A stretch of DNA of 64,000 bases. It comes from Trinickia violacea (GTDB taxonomy: Bacteria > Pseudomonadota > Gammaproteobacteria > Burkholderiales > Burkholderiaceae). This document shows, in pieces, positions 34,780 through 41,501 of the stretch. The position numbers and the translations under genes are program-made. The notes under the pieces are model-generated. The model saw only the letters and a program-made list of their open reading frames with translations. It was not told where the DNA came from and did not search any database. Position 1 is the stretch's first letter, and each line of letters opens with the position of its first letter. The stretch lies in NCBI RefSeq assembly GCF_005280735.1, contig NZ_CP040077.1:868001-932000 (forward strand), written 5' to 3'.

Positions 34780-34808
34780 TTGCATGGAAATATGCAAATA
34801 TGCATAAT
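34780..34808 (+). promoter_or_regulatory. Promoter and operator of the Xre gene
   Basis: TTGCAT (34780-34785) and CATAAT (34803-34808) are 17 bases apart. TTGCAT pairs with ATGCAA (34792-34797) across GGAAAT, an inverted repeat covering the -35 box, and a further ATGCAT lies next to it. The -10 box ends seven bases before the ATG at 34816, so the message would be leaderless. Self-repression by Xre is the natural reading. Confidence 0.5.
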
Positions 34809-34815
34809 CCGAGAA

Positions 34816-35172
34816 ATGAACGCAGACGAAGAAAAACTTCTTGCTTGGCTCCGGGCCGCAATCGCCGATCGCCGCTTCACGCAGTTCGAGGTGGCGCGCT
34901 CGACTGGCGTTGACCAATCGCAAATCAGCCGGATTCTGAACGGACAGGCGAAGCGGTCCTCGGCAAACGTCAGCGCGCTTTGTCGATTCGCCGCGGAGGC
35001 TTCTCGCCACACTTCTATCCAACTTGAGATACCTGCGGTCGCGAGGGCGCGCGCGTTGCTTGACGAGCTTATGGACGGAAGTGCGGAGGAGCAGCGATCT
35101 ATCGCTGAGTTACTTGCCCATCTTGTGGTCGCGCGGAATGCGTCGCGGCGAGGGAGAAGAGGTGAAAAGTAG
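34816..35172 (+). CDS. Xre/Cro-type transcriptional regulator of the transposon
   Basis: This 118-residue protein has an N-terminal helix-turn-helix: R-F-T-Q-F-E-V-A-R-S-T-G-V-D-Q-S-Q-I-S-R-I-L-N, residues about 19-41, with S-Q-I-S-R as recognition helix. The C-terminus is helical and basic. Xre-type regulators control transposition or cargo genes in several Tn7-like elements. The ATG at 34816 has no Shine-Dalgarno sequence but is placed right after a promoter. It overlaps the next gene (35162) and so should be co-transcribed with the second TnsD-like gene. Confidence 0.8.
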   Translation: MNADEEKLLAWLRAAIADRRFTQFEVARSTGVDQSQISRILNGQAKRSSANVSALCRFAAEASRHTSIQLEIPAVARARALLDELMDGSAEEQRSIAELLAHLVVARNASRRGRRGEK

Positions 35173-36721
35173 CGCAATGTGCATCCCCGCCACACCGCGA
35201 GGCGTCACTCTCTTTTCGATCACCGTCGCGGCCCACATGCTTTCCGGAAACGGACTAAAGATATCGACGCTCCTGCAATTTTTTGGTCGCGCGGACGCAA
35301 ACATTGTGAGTTGCTTAGGCGCTAGCGCATGTCTCGCGGAATCGATGGGGATAGTCGAGGATGCCAAGGATCTTATGTGCCACGCAGGTTTGTTTGGCTT
35401 CTACGCATCAGCGATGTCGGAAGCGCGAGCAGAAGCCTGGTTGACGGAAATGCGGAGCAAGGCGTTCGACGGTCCCAAACCGCAGCAGTTCATTACCGGT
35501 ATGCCGCAGCAGAAACTGGTGAAGCGAGATATGTATTGCTGCCGGCTGTGTATGCAAGATGACGAAGCTCAGTTCGGGCTCGCGTTTTGGCACACAGTCC
35601 ACCAGATTCCGGGTATCTACCATTGCCCTACGCACCGGGAACAGTTGCTAGGGGCTTGTCTCGGTTGCGGGCGCAGCCAAGGATCCGAGCGCGAATGGAA
35701 TCTTCCAGCGTCGAGCTGCCCGCATTGTGGGTCGCGCGGTTTTGCAGCGGTTCCACACAGTGGTTCGCTGGGCTACGCTCGTCATCTCTCGCTGGTGCAG
35801 CAGGTGTGTAATGGGGATGGCGAGTTCCTTCGGCCAGCAGCCAGAGCCAACCTATTTACCAACGCTTTCGGTCGAGACGCAGATTGCAATGTAAAAGTGA
35901 TTACTCACAGGTTGCTTGGGATGTGGGAGTGTACGAGTCTCGAAGAACTCTCGGCTGCACTAGGTACAAAAATTACATCGCGATTTATCGATAAGGCCGT
36001 TCGTGGAGCGCACACGGGCGTCAACCCAATTGCACAGCTCGCGCTGGTTGCCGTCGCCGAGACAATGATCGACGCTCAGCGCCGACAAGATACTGAAACA
36101 TGCCGACCAGTTGATGTGATGTCGCAGACGGCATTCACGTACTCACTCGCAGGCCTGGAGGCAGCACTGGAGGTCTCCGGGTTGCCGGTCGCGTTAGCTG
36201 ACAAGCTCAGTCGCGGCTTCAGTCTCACGAAGATGAGCGCTGACGAGGGCATCCCCTATCCGCGTCTGAGGAGACAGCTGGGTCGGGTGTTCGAACGAAG
36301 TATTGACGAGCTAATTGTGGCGGCAAACGATGACGCCGTGGCGCAGGCACTCAAGGGGAATTTACAAGCCGTGGCAAACAAGCTTTGTGGGCCTCTTCGC
36401 CGTAACAACGTATTTCGCCGAAGAGATAGCGCGGAAGGCTTGGAAGAACTTCGCATCATGAATCGCTCCAAGGTCGAGCGCTACCTGGAACAGGGCGTTC
36501 GAACCCGGAAGCAGCTTCACTACAAAAACTCCGACCTGGGCGACTGGTGTCGGCAGTTTGATTCCGAGTGGTTCCAGGCAGTGTTGCCGGCAATTCCTCA
36601 GTCGGAGCGTAGAGGAGTCGGAAGACGGAAGGGCGGGCGCAATTTGGTCACACGGTCTGTTAGACGAAACTCGGAGGGTAAGCTTGTAGATAAGTGTTCC
36701 GATCCTCCTAATCTTGAATAG
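35162..36721 (+). CDS. TniQ/TnsD-family target selector, copy 2
   Basis: About 519 residues with the N-terminal box P-R-G-V-T-L-F-S-I-T-V-A-A-H typical of TnsD/TniQ. Two zinc-finger parts follow: C-C-R-L-C-M with H-Q-I-P-G-I-Y-H-C-P-T-H-R, and C-L-G-C-G with S-C-P-H-C-G, about residues 125-195. A long C-terminal half with helix-turn-helix-like segments suits sequence-specific target recognition, as in TnsD of Tn7. GTG at 35162 has GGGAG six bases upstream; ATG 35177 is an alternative start. The earlier in-frame ATG 35138 lies deep inside the Xre gene. This longer protein is the better candidate for choosing the site behind sodB. Confidence 0.82.
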   Translation: MKSSAMCIPATPRGVTLFSITVAAHMLSGNGLKISTLLQFFGRADANIVSCLGASACLAESMGIVEDAKDLMCHAGLFGFYASAMSEARAEAWLTEMRSKAFDGPKPQQFITGMPQQKLVKRDMYCCRLCMQDDEAQFGLAFWHTVHQIPGIYHCPTHREQLLGACLGCGRSQGSEREWNLPASSCPHCGSRGFAAVPHSGSLGYARHLSLVQQVCNGDGEFLRPAARANLFTNAFGRDADCNVKVITHRLLGMWECTSLEELSAALGTKITSRFIDKAVRGAHTGVNPIAQLALVAVAETMIDAQRRQDTETCRPVDVMSQTAFTYSLAGLEAALEVSGLPVALADKLSRGFSLTKMSADEGIPYPRLRRQLGRVFERSIDELIVAANDDAVAQALKGNLQAVANKLCGPLRRNNVFRRRDSAEGLEELRIMNRSKVERYLEQGVRTRKQLHYKNSDLGDWCRQFDSEWFQAVLPAIPQSERRGVGRRKGGRNLVTRSVRRNSEGKLVDKCSDPPNLE

Positions 36722-36862
36722 GTCACAACAAAGTCGATGCCGCGACTGTACTGCGGTCGCCGACAGAGCTTGTTCGCGCATACACGCGAATTTTAGGCGC
36801 TCCGTGCCGCCTGGGCCAAACATGAATTCTCCTCGCGGTCGGAAGTCGACCAGGCAACCTTT

Positions 36863-36907
36863 CTTCAGTCAACGGCTTCGCGAGTGCTTTCGCACCGTTG
36901 ATTGAAG
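36863..36907. repeat. Long hairpin behind the second TniQ/TnsD gene
   Basis: CTTCAGTCAACGG (36863-36875) pairs with CCGTTGATTGAAG (36895-36907) over 13 positions with one G-T wobble, enclosing a 19-base loop. There is no T run, so it is not a classical terminator. It is the last structured feature before the degraded kinase and may mark the edge of the element. Confidence 0.55.
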
Positions 36908-36989
36908 ACCCCCAAGCCAATTCGGTCTCCAGGCCATGATGGGGCAGTCTGCCAAGGTGTTGCACTTGCAGTTTGAGGCCGCCCTGGCA

Positions 36990-37446
36990 AACATCCGGTG
37001 TTCGCCTTATGGGGTGTCCTCGATAAAGCCGTCAAGTACACGCCCGATGGTGGACACATTTTCGTTCGATTGCAGCGTGCGGACAGGCACATTTTGATCG
37101 TGGTACAGGACGATACGGCATCGGAATGGGGCCGGCCATCATTCCTTCTATGTTCCAAATGTTTGAGCAGGCACACGAGGCGAGCAGGCGTCGAAAGGGA
37201 GAGCTTGGTATAGGACTGTCAGTTGCGCGGTCACTGATAGCCACGCACGGAGGGACCATCGAGGCGAGCGGCGACGGACCGAGGCGAGGGAGCCGTTTCA
37301 TCATTAATCCTGCCCCTGTGTGACGGATCGGTCAGGCCGCAGGAAAGAACGTCCCCCGCAGAGACGCCCGTGATATCACGGCGCTGCTGATCGTAGTCGA
37401 CAACCGCGACACAGCGGAGTCTTTTGCGCTGCTAGGCAGTCGTTAG
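36990..37446 (+). pseudogene. Remnant of a hybrid sensor histidine kinase
   Basis: A first frame reads V-L-D-K-A-V-K-Y-T-P-D-G-G and then I-L-I-V-V-Q-D-D, the N-box region of a HATPase_c domain. After a frameshift near 37110-37126 the next frame continues M-F-Q-M-F-E-Q-A, G-L-G-I-G-L-type (here E-L-G-I-G-L-S-V-A-R) and H-G-G-T-I-E-A-S to a stop at 37323. A third frame (37384-37446) reads L-L-I-V-V-D-N-R-D-T-A-E-S, the first strand of a receiver domain, then stops. Only these fragments remain, so the gene is dead. Its upstream kinase parts are missing, probably removed by the island. Confidence 0.75.
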
Positions 37447-37725
37447 GCTGTCCGCTTCATCGGCCGCCTGGCGGCTCAGCGCGTTCAATTCGAGTAGCTG
37501 CGCGTCGCTCGTCGCGCTGGATGCGCGCTGCCTGATCCCCTCTTCCCACGTCTGAAGTGCGCCGAGCGCCTGCGATACGTCCGTTTCGACGCGAGCGTAG
37601 CCCGAAACATGGGCGATGCCGTCGGCTTCCGGGCTCGTCGGCGGGGCTGCCCATGCGGCGAACGGGGCAAGCGCTAGCAGTGCAACGACGATGAGGCGAA
37701 GGAGGAACGGAATGACGCGTCGCAC
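37432..37725 (-). CDS. Small secreted hypothetical protein
   Basis: This 97-residue protein starts at GTG (37725), directly after an in-frame stop. A typical signal peptide (M-R-R-V-I-P-F-L-L-R-L then a Leu/Ala-rich core, likely cut after A-A-W-A-A) is followed by a mature part of about 70 residues predicted helical, rich in Ala, Gln and Glu. No family is recognised. No strong RBS is visible, and the 3' end overlaps the kinase remnant by 15 bases. The signal peptide argues for a real periplasmic protein. Confidence 0.55.
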   Translation of the reverse strand: MRRVIPFLLRLIVVALLALAPFAAWAAPPTSPEADGIAHVSGYARVETDVSQALGALQTWEEGIRQRASSATSDAQLLELNALSRQAADEADSLTTA

Positions 37726-38055
37726 GGCGCAGACTCAATGAGGCGAAATGATCCAGACGCTGGGAGCTGCGCTCAGATGGCAATTGCCTGCCCATATCGC
37801 TTTGCCGGCACGTCCGCGTCGACAGGAAAGCGTTGAAACCGCTTTCTAATCAAGATTGATTATTATATCATTTATGATGTGTGTAGCAATGAGACGGTGT
37901 GTGGGGTGTCCTGGTCGTGCAGTGGCGCCTTGCAGTGCCCCATTTCGCAACAACGAATTGCGCACGTGTATCCGCCTGCTTGCACACCTATACTCGGCGC
38001 CGGCGCCAGTTTCCCCATCAGGTGTCCGACAGTTTTTTAACCAACAGGAGAACTT
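37726..38055. other. Intergenic region with AT-rich operator-like palindrome
   Basis: A 330-base region without a gene. The AT-rich part at 37848-37885 contains the perfect inverted repeat ATCAT-tt-ATGAT (37867-37878), which resembles the palindromes in the promoter spacers at 40192 and 60374. It is a possible fourth site for the same TetR-type regulators, upstream of the small gene at 38056 and the permease gene. No clear -35/-10 pair was identified. Confidence 0.35.
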
Positions 38056-38238
38056 ATGGAAAAGCGACGCATCGCCAAAGTCGGTCAAGCGAAAACCGAA
38101 AACCTCCACCAGATAGTGCAACAGGCTCTTCGCGGCGCGGCCACCGCGTCCACACCTGATAGTGCCATCGACCTGCTCGGCGAAGCCTTGCTCAAACTGG
38201 AGCGCCTCGTTGCGCGAACCAGCGCACCCATACACTGA
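38056..38238 (+). CDS. Small hypothetical protein
   Basis: This 60-residue protein starts M-E-K-R-R-I-A-K-V-G-Q and is helical, with a basic N-terminus and a Leu-rich middle (L-L-G-E-A-L-L-K-L-E-R-L). There is no signal peptide or membrane segment. The strong ribosome site AGGAG lies six bases before the ATG, which supports translation. It stands 59 bases before the AI-2E-type permease gene on the same strand and may share its transcript. The function is unknown. Confidence 0.5.
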   Translation: MEKRRIAKVGQAKTENLHQIVQQALRGAATASTPDSAIDLLGEALLKLERLVARTSAPIH

Positions 38239-38297
38239 ATGCATCGGATCGAGTTTGCCCCGACGCTTCACGCGAACACGCAACAATAGACGCAACC

Positions 38298-39353
38298 ATG
38301 ACTGCCTATTATCGCCAATCGTTGTTCTGGGGCGCCGTCGCCTTGTCGGCCGGCGTGCTGCTGTGGAGCCTGCGCTCCGTGCTGACACCTTTTCTGCTCG
38401 GCGCGATGATCGCGTATGTTCTCCAGCCGGGCGTGGAGTGGCTGGTACGTCGGCGAGCGCCGCGTGGTCTTGCCGCGCTGGTAATGATGTCGCTTTTCGT
38501 GGCGCTCATGGCGCTGCTGGTTCTGCTGGTATTCGTGGTTGTTCGGATGGAAGGCCCCGAGCTGACCGGACAGATCCCTTCGCTCGCGTCGAAACTCGAA
38601 GCCGCCGGCAAGCCATGGCTTGCTTCCGTAGGCATCGACTTTTGGACCGATTGGACGAGTCTGCGTGCCGCAGTGGCCACGCGCCTGACGGCAAGCGAGC
38701 ACGATGCTGTCCTCGCCGTCTGGCGATATCTGCGCACGGGCGGCAGTGCGGTGATCGACGTAGCGGGAAACCTCGTGATCTTGCCACTCGTGCTGTTTTA
38801 TTTGCTGTATGACAGGCCCGAAGCACTGGAGCGGATCGAAAGCTTCGTGCCACGGCGCTGGCTCGCACAAACGCGGGTTTTCGTCGCCGGAGTCGACCAC
38901 ATGATGTCGCAGTACCTGCGAGGGCAGCTCGCCGTCGTCGCGGTGCTGGCCGTTTTCTACCCGGCCGCGCTGACGATCGCCGGATTGCGCATCGCGCTGC
39001 CTGTCGGTGTCCTCACGGCACTGGCCGTCGTCATTCCGTACATCGGATTTGCGACAGCGCTGGCATCCGCGCTTTTCGCCGCTGTTCTGCAATTCGGTGA
39101 CTGGTACGGCGTGGGAGCGGTGGCGCTCGTGTATGGAGTCGGCCAGATCCTCGAAAGCCTTATTCTCACACCCCGGCTCGTCGGCGAGCGTATCGGTCTG
39201 CATCCGCTTGCGGTCATTTTCTCGCTGCTGGCGTTCGGGAAGGTATTCGGGTTCTTCGGCGTTCTGCTCGCACTGCCGGCCAGCGCCGCGTGCGCTTTGG
39301 CGTTGCGGGAGCTGCGCCGTCACTACCTGAGCACCGCGCTTTATCGGGACTGA
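38298..39353 (+). CDS. AI-2E family transporter (PerM-like permease)
   Basis: This 351-residue inner-membrane protein has about eight hydrophobic segments. Two are at the N-terminus, followed by a soluble stretch (about 85-150), and the rest lie in the second half. The family motifs G-V-E-W-L-V-R-R near 45, Y-L-R-G-Q-L-A-V-V near 205 and L-T-P-R-L-V-G-E-R-I-G-L-H-P near 290 mark the AI-2E/PerM family. These are membrane proteins of varied or unknown substrate; only some export AI-2. It is convergent with the first TetR gene. Confidence 0.88.
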   Translation: MTAYYRQSLFWGAVALSAGVLLWSLRSVLTPFLLGAMIAYVLQPGVEWLVRRRAPRGLAALVMMSLFVALMALLVLLVFVVVRMEGPELTGQIPSLASKLEAAGKPWLASVGIDFWTDWTSLRAAVATRLTASEHDAVLAVWRYLRTGGSAVIDVAGNLVILPLVLFYLLYDRPEALERIESFVPRRWLAQTRVFVAGVDHMMSQYLRGQLAVVAVLAVFYPAALTIAGLRIALPVGVLTALAVVIPYIGFATALASALFAAVLQFGDWYGVGAVALVYGVGQILESLILTPRLVGERIGLHPLAVIFSLLAFGKVFGFFGVLLALPASAACALALRELRRHYLSTALYRD

Positions 39354-39397
39354 TCTCGCTGCCGGGAGCACGCCGGGCGGCACGCCGCCGGCGCTCA

Positions 39398-40141
39398 TCA
39401 CACGCTGGCGGTGCCGGGTGGCATGGGTCGCCGGGCGATCTTTTCGGCCTCCATGCGCTTGAGGCCAACGGCCTGCAACACGACTGTCGCGATGTTCTCG
39501 ACGAACCGTTCCTCCCGGGGTCGAAGGACTTTTCGCGACAGGCGGCTCCGCTTCGAAGACGACGAATGAAGTTCGGCCGCGAGTCCGGCCAGGACGGTGC
39601 CGATCGCTGAGATGGCACATAGCAGTTCGTCCGCGACCGTGAAGCGTCTTTGCGCAATGCCTCTGCGCATGTCGCGCAACAGGCGCTGTCCAAGTCCCGT
39701 GCTGAGCGCACGCGCGGATAGCCCCTCGCGGATCAGCAACTGTCCCCACACGGGATCGCGACAGGCGCGCAACAGCGTATGGCGTACCGACACGGCAAGC
39801 ACTTCAGCCGGGTCGGACAGGCCGCCGACGATGCCATCGAGCGTATCCGCGAATTCCTCGAATAGCCATTCAATGAGTGCCGTAAAGAGTCCTTCTTTTG
39901 AGTCGAAGTGGTTGTAGAACGACCCGGATCCCACATCGGCAGCGTCGGTGATCTCGTTGATTGTGACGCTATCCATTCCCTTTTTCGCGACCAGGACGAA
40001 CGCGGCATCGAGAAGACGCACGCGCGTTTCGCGCTTGCGCCGCAAGCGCCGAGACGACTGCTCTGCGACGCACTCGCGCGACGCAAGCGGCTCCTCGACT
40101 GCCTCCCGACGACTCGTGCGTGGACTGCGGACCCCTGACAT
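39398..40141 (-). CDS. TetR-family repressor 1 (regulator of the RND/PQI operon)
   Basis: This 247-residue TetR protein has its DNA-binding domain at about residues 33-82: R-E-T-R-V-R-L-L-D-A-A, then the helix-turn-helix V-T-I-N-E-I-T-D-A-A-D-V-G-S-G-S-F-Y-N-H-F. The rest is the ligand domain. ATG at 40141 follows GGGGAGGCAAC. It is divergent from the RND operon, and both promoters share one 51-base segment with a perfect 10+10 inverted repeat. It is clearly paralogous to the TetR protein at 49977-50729 through the whole length (shared V-S-V-R-H-T, D-P-V-W-G, G-L-G-Q-R-L-L-R-D), so the two may read related signals. Confidence 0.88.
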   Translation of the reverse strand: MSGVRSPRTSRREAVEEPLASRECVAEQSSRRLRRKRETRVRLLDAAFVLVAKKGMDSVTINEITDAADVGSGSFYNHFDSKEGLFTALIEWLFEEFADTLDGIVGGLSDPAEVLAVSVRHTLLRACRDPVWGQLLIREGLSARALSTGLGQRLLRDMRRGIAQRRFTVADELLCAISAIGTVLAGLAAELHSSSSKRSRLSRKVLRPREERFVENIATVVLQAVGLKRMEAEKIARRPMPPGTASV

Positions 40142-40169
40142 GTTGCCTCCCCGGTCATAGTTTGTTGCG

Positions 40170-40220
40170 ATATTAGTTGATATTGTCATCATTGACAATA
40201 TCATCAGTTATGGGTTTAAT
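40170..40220. promoter_or_regulatory. Overlapping divergent promoters and operator, TetR 1 / RND operon
   Basis: On the + strand TTGACA (40192-40197) and TTTAAT (40215-40220) are 17 bases apart. On the minus strand TTGTCA (40198-40193) and TAATAT (40175-40170) are also 17 apart, so the two -35 boxes overlap. The perfect inverted repeat GATATTGTCA (40179-40188) / TGACAATATC (40193-40202) covers both -35 regions, and the + spacer holds a second, ATCATCAGTTATGG-type site. One bound repressor dimer would silence both directions. Confidence 0.7.
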
Positions 40221-40322
40221 CTCATCTTCGCGCCGATCGGTGCCACTGGTCCGCAACAACCGCCCGCGCGGCTGGCCTCAGTCAGCGCGGATGACTTTCT
40301 ATCTGGATTCGTCAGCTTCCTT

Positions 40323-41501
40323 GTGAACATCGTGAAACACTCCGGTCCTGTCGCGCCGATGCGGGCGCGCTCCCTATTACTTTCCTACGCGCGGTCGATG
40401 CACCGGGCACCCGCCGTCATCGCGGCGTGCAGCGCAATCCTCATTTGCGGATGCCATCACGACGAAGCCGCTGTGCAGGAGGCCAAGCCTGTGGTCGCGC
40501 GTGCCGTTAACGCAGAGGGGCATATCGCGGGCGACTCGTTGCCGGCGCAGGTGCAGGCGCGTTACTCCACGCCTCTTTCATTCCGCGTGGGAGGCAAAAT
40601 CATCGAGCGGCGGGTGCGGATTGGCGACACGGTGAAAGCGGGGCAGACGGTCGCGCTGCTCGATCCGACCGATCTGCAAAACAACCTCGTCAACGCGCGC
40701 GCCCAACTCGATGCCGCTGAACATCGCCTCGTCTTCGCGAAGCAGCAGCTTGATCGCGACGAGGCGCAGGCACGTGCCAACCTGATTTCGACCGCGCAAC
40801 TGGAGCAGACCCAGGACGCCTACGCTTCCGCGCTCGCGCAGCGCACTTCCGCGCTCGCGCAGATGGCACTTGCCACGGATCATCTGCGCTATGCGACGCT
40901 GGTTGCCGACCACGATGGCGCGATTACCTCGGAAGACGCCGATACCGGCCAGAACGTTCAGGCAACGCAAGCGGTGTATCACCTCGACTGGACCGGCGAC
41001 ATCGATATTGCTTGCGATGCGCCCGAAGCGACGGTGAATGCTCTGGCAGTCGGCAGCAAGGCGCACGTCACGCTGCCCGCGCTGCCGGGCAAGACTTTCG
41101 ATGCATCGGTGCGCGAGGTGTCCGCCGCCGCTGATCCGGAAAGCCGCACCTGGCGGGTCAAGCTGACGCTGACTTCGCCGGGCCCGGAGGTGCGTCTCGG
41201 CATGACCGCGAACGTGACCTTCGATACCACTGGCAATGCCAGCAACGGACAGTCGTACACGTTGCCCGTCACGGCGCTGTTTCACCGGGGCGAGCAACCC
41301 GCCGTATGGGTGGCGCGCACGGGTAGCGACACGCTCGAACTGCGTCCGGTCACCATCGCGCGTTACGACGAACGCTCGGTATCGGTCAGCTCGGGCCTCC
41401 ACGATGGCGACCGGGTCGTGCTGCAAGGCGTGCATGCGGTCAGCGCCGGCGAGCACGTGCAGGTCGTGCCGCCGCTGCATCCAGGGGACTTTCCGTCATG
41501 A
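40323..41501 (+). CDS. RND efflux periplasmic adaptor lipoprotein (membrane fusion protein)
   Basis: This protein links the RND pump to the outer-membrane channel. The N-terminal lipoprotein signal has a lipobox near I-L-I-C-G-C, the cysteine at about residue 43 of this start. It is followed by the barrel-sandwich half (F-R-V-G-G-K-I-I-E-R-R-V-R-I-G-D-T-V-K-A-G-Q), a coiled-coil hairpin (about 120-185) and the beta-barrel with L-R-L-G-M-type G-M-T-A-N-V near 300. GTG 40323, ATG 40359 and ATG 40398 are all possible starts with no strong RBS; the last gives the most compact signal peptide. The stop overlaps the pump gene (ATGA). Confidence 0.88.
   Translation: MNIVKHSGPVAPMRARSLLLSYARSMHRAPAVIAACSAILICGCHHDEAAVQEAKPVVARAVNAEGHIAGDSLPAQVQARYSTPLSFRVGGKIIERRVRIGDTVKAGQTVALLDPTDLQNNLVNARAQLDAAEHRLVFAKQQLDRDEAQARANLISTAQLEQTQDAYASALAQRTSALAQMALATDHLRYATLVADHDGAITSEDADTGQNVQATQAVYHLDWTGDIDIACDAPEATVNALAVGSKAHVTLPALPGKTFDASVREVSAAADPESRTWRVKLTLTSPGPEVRLGMTANVTFDTTGNASNGQSYTLPVTALFHRGEQPAVWVARTGSDTLELRPVTIARYDERSVSVSSGLHDGDRVVLQGVHAVSAGEHVQVVPPLHPGDFPS

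Larger units (their letters stand above)
21638..36910 (+). mobile_element. Tn7-like transposon island (right boundary unresolved)
   Basis: The island holds tnsA, tnsB, tnsC, two TniQ/TnsD genes and an Xre regulator (28568-36721), plus an RT-HNH-ATPase cargo (22709-27129). It starts with a TGT-type end directly after sodB. Its coding sequences are visibly less GC-rich than the core genes to the left. The matching inverted end was not found between 36722 and 64000, so the right limit given here is only where the last transposition gene and its hairpin stop. The partner end may be lost, diverged, or beyond the window. No CRISPR array or cas gene is visible, so this is not an obvious CRISPR-associated transposon. 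Confidence 0.7.

Noticed and set aside
28568..36721. CRISPR-associated transposon
   Set aside because: tnsABC, tniQ and xre are present, but no cas gene and no repeat-spacer array is visible in the window.
37867..37878. A firm fourth promoter of the TetR-type regulon
   Set aside because: The palindrome is similar, but no TTGACA-17-TTTAAT arrangement surrounds it, so it is only mentioned as operator-like.
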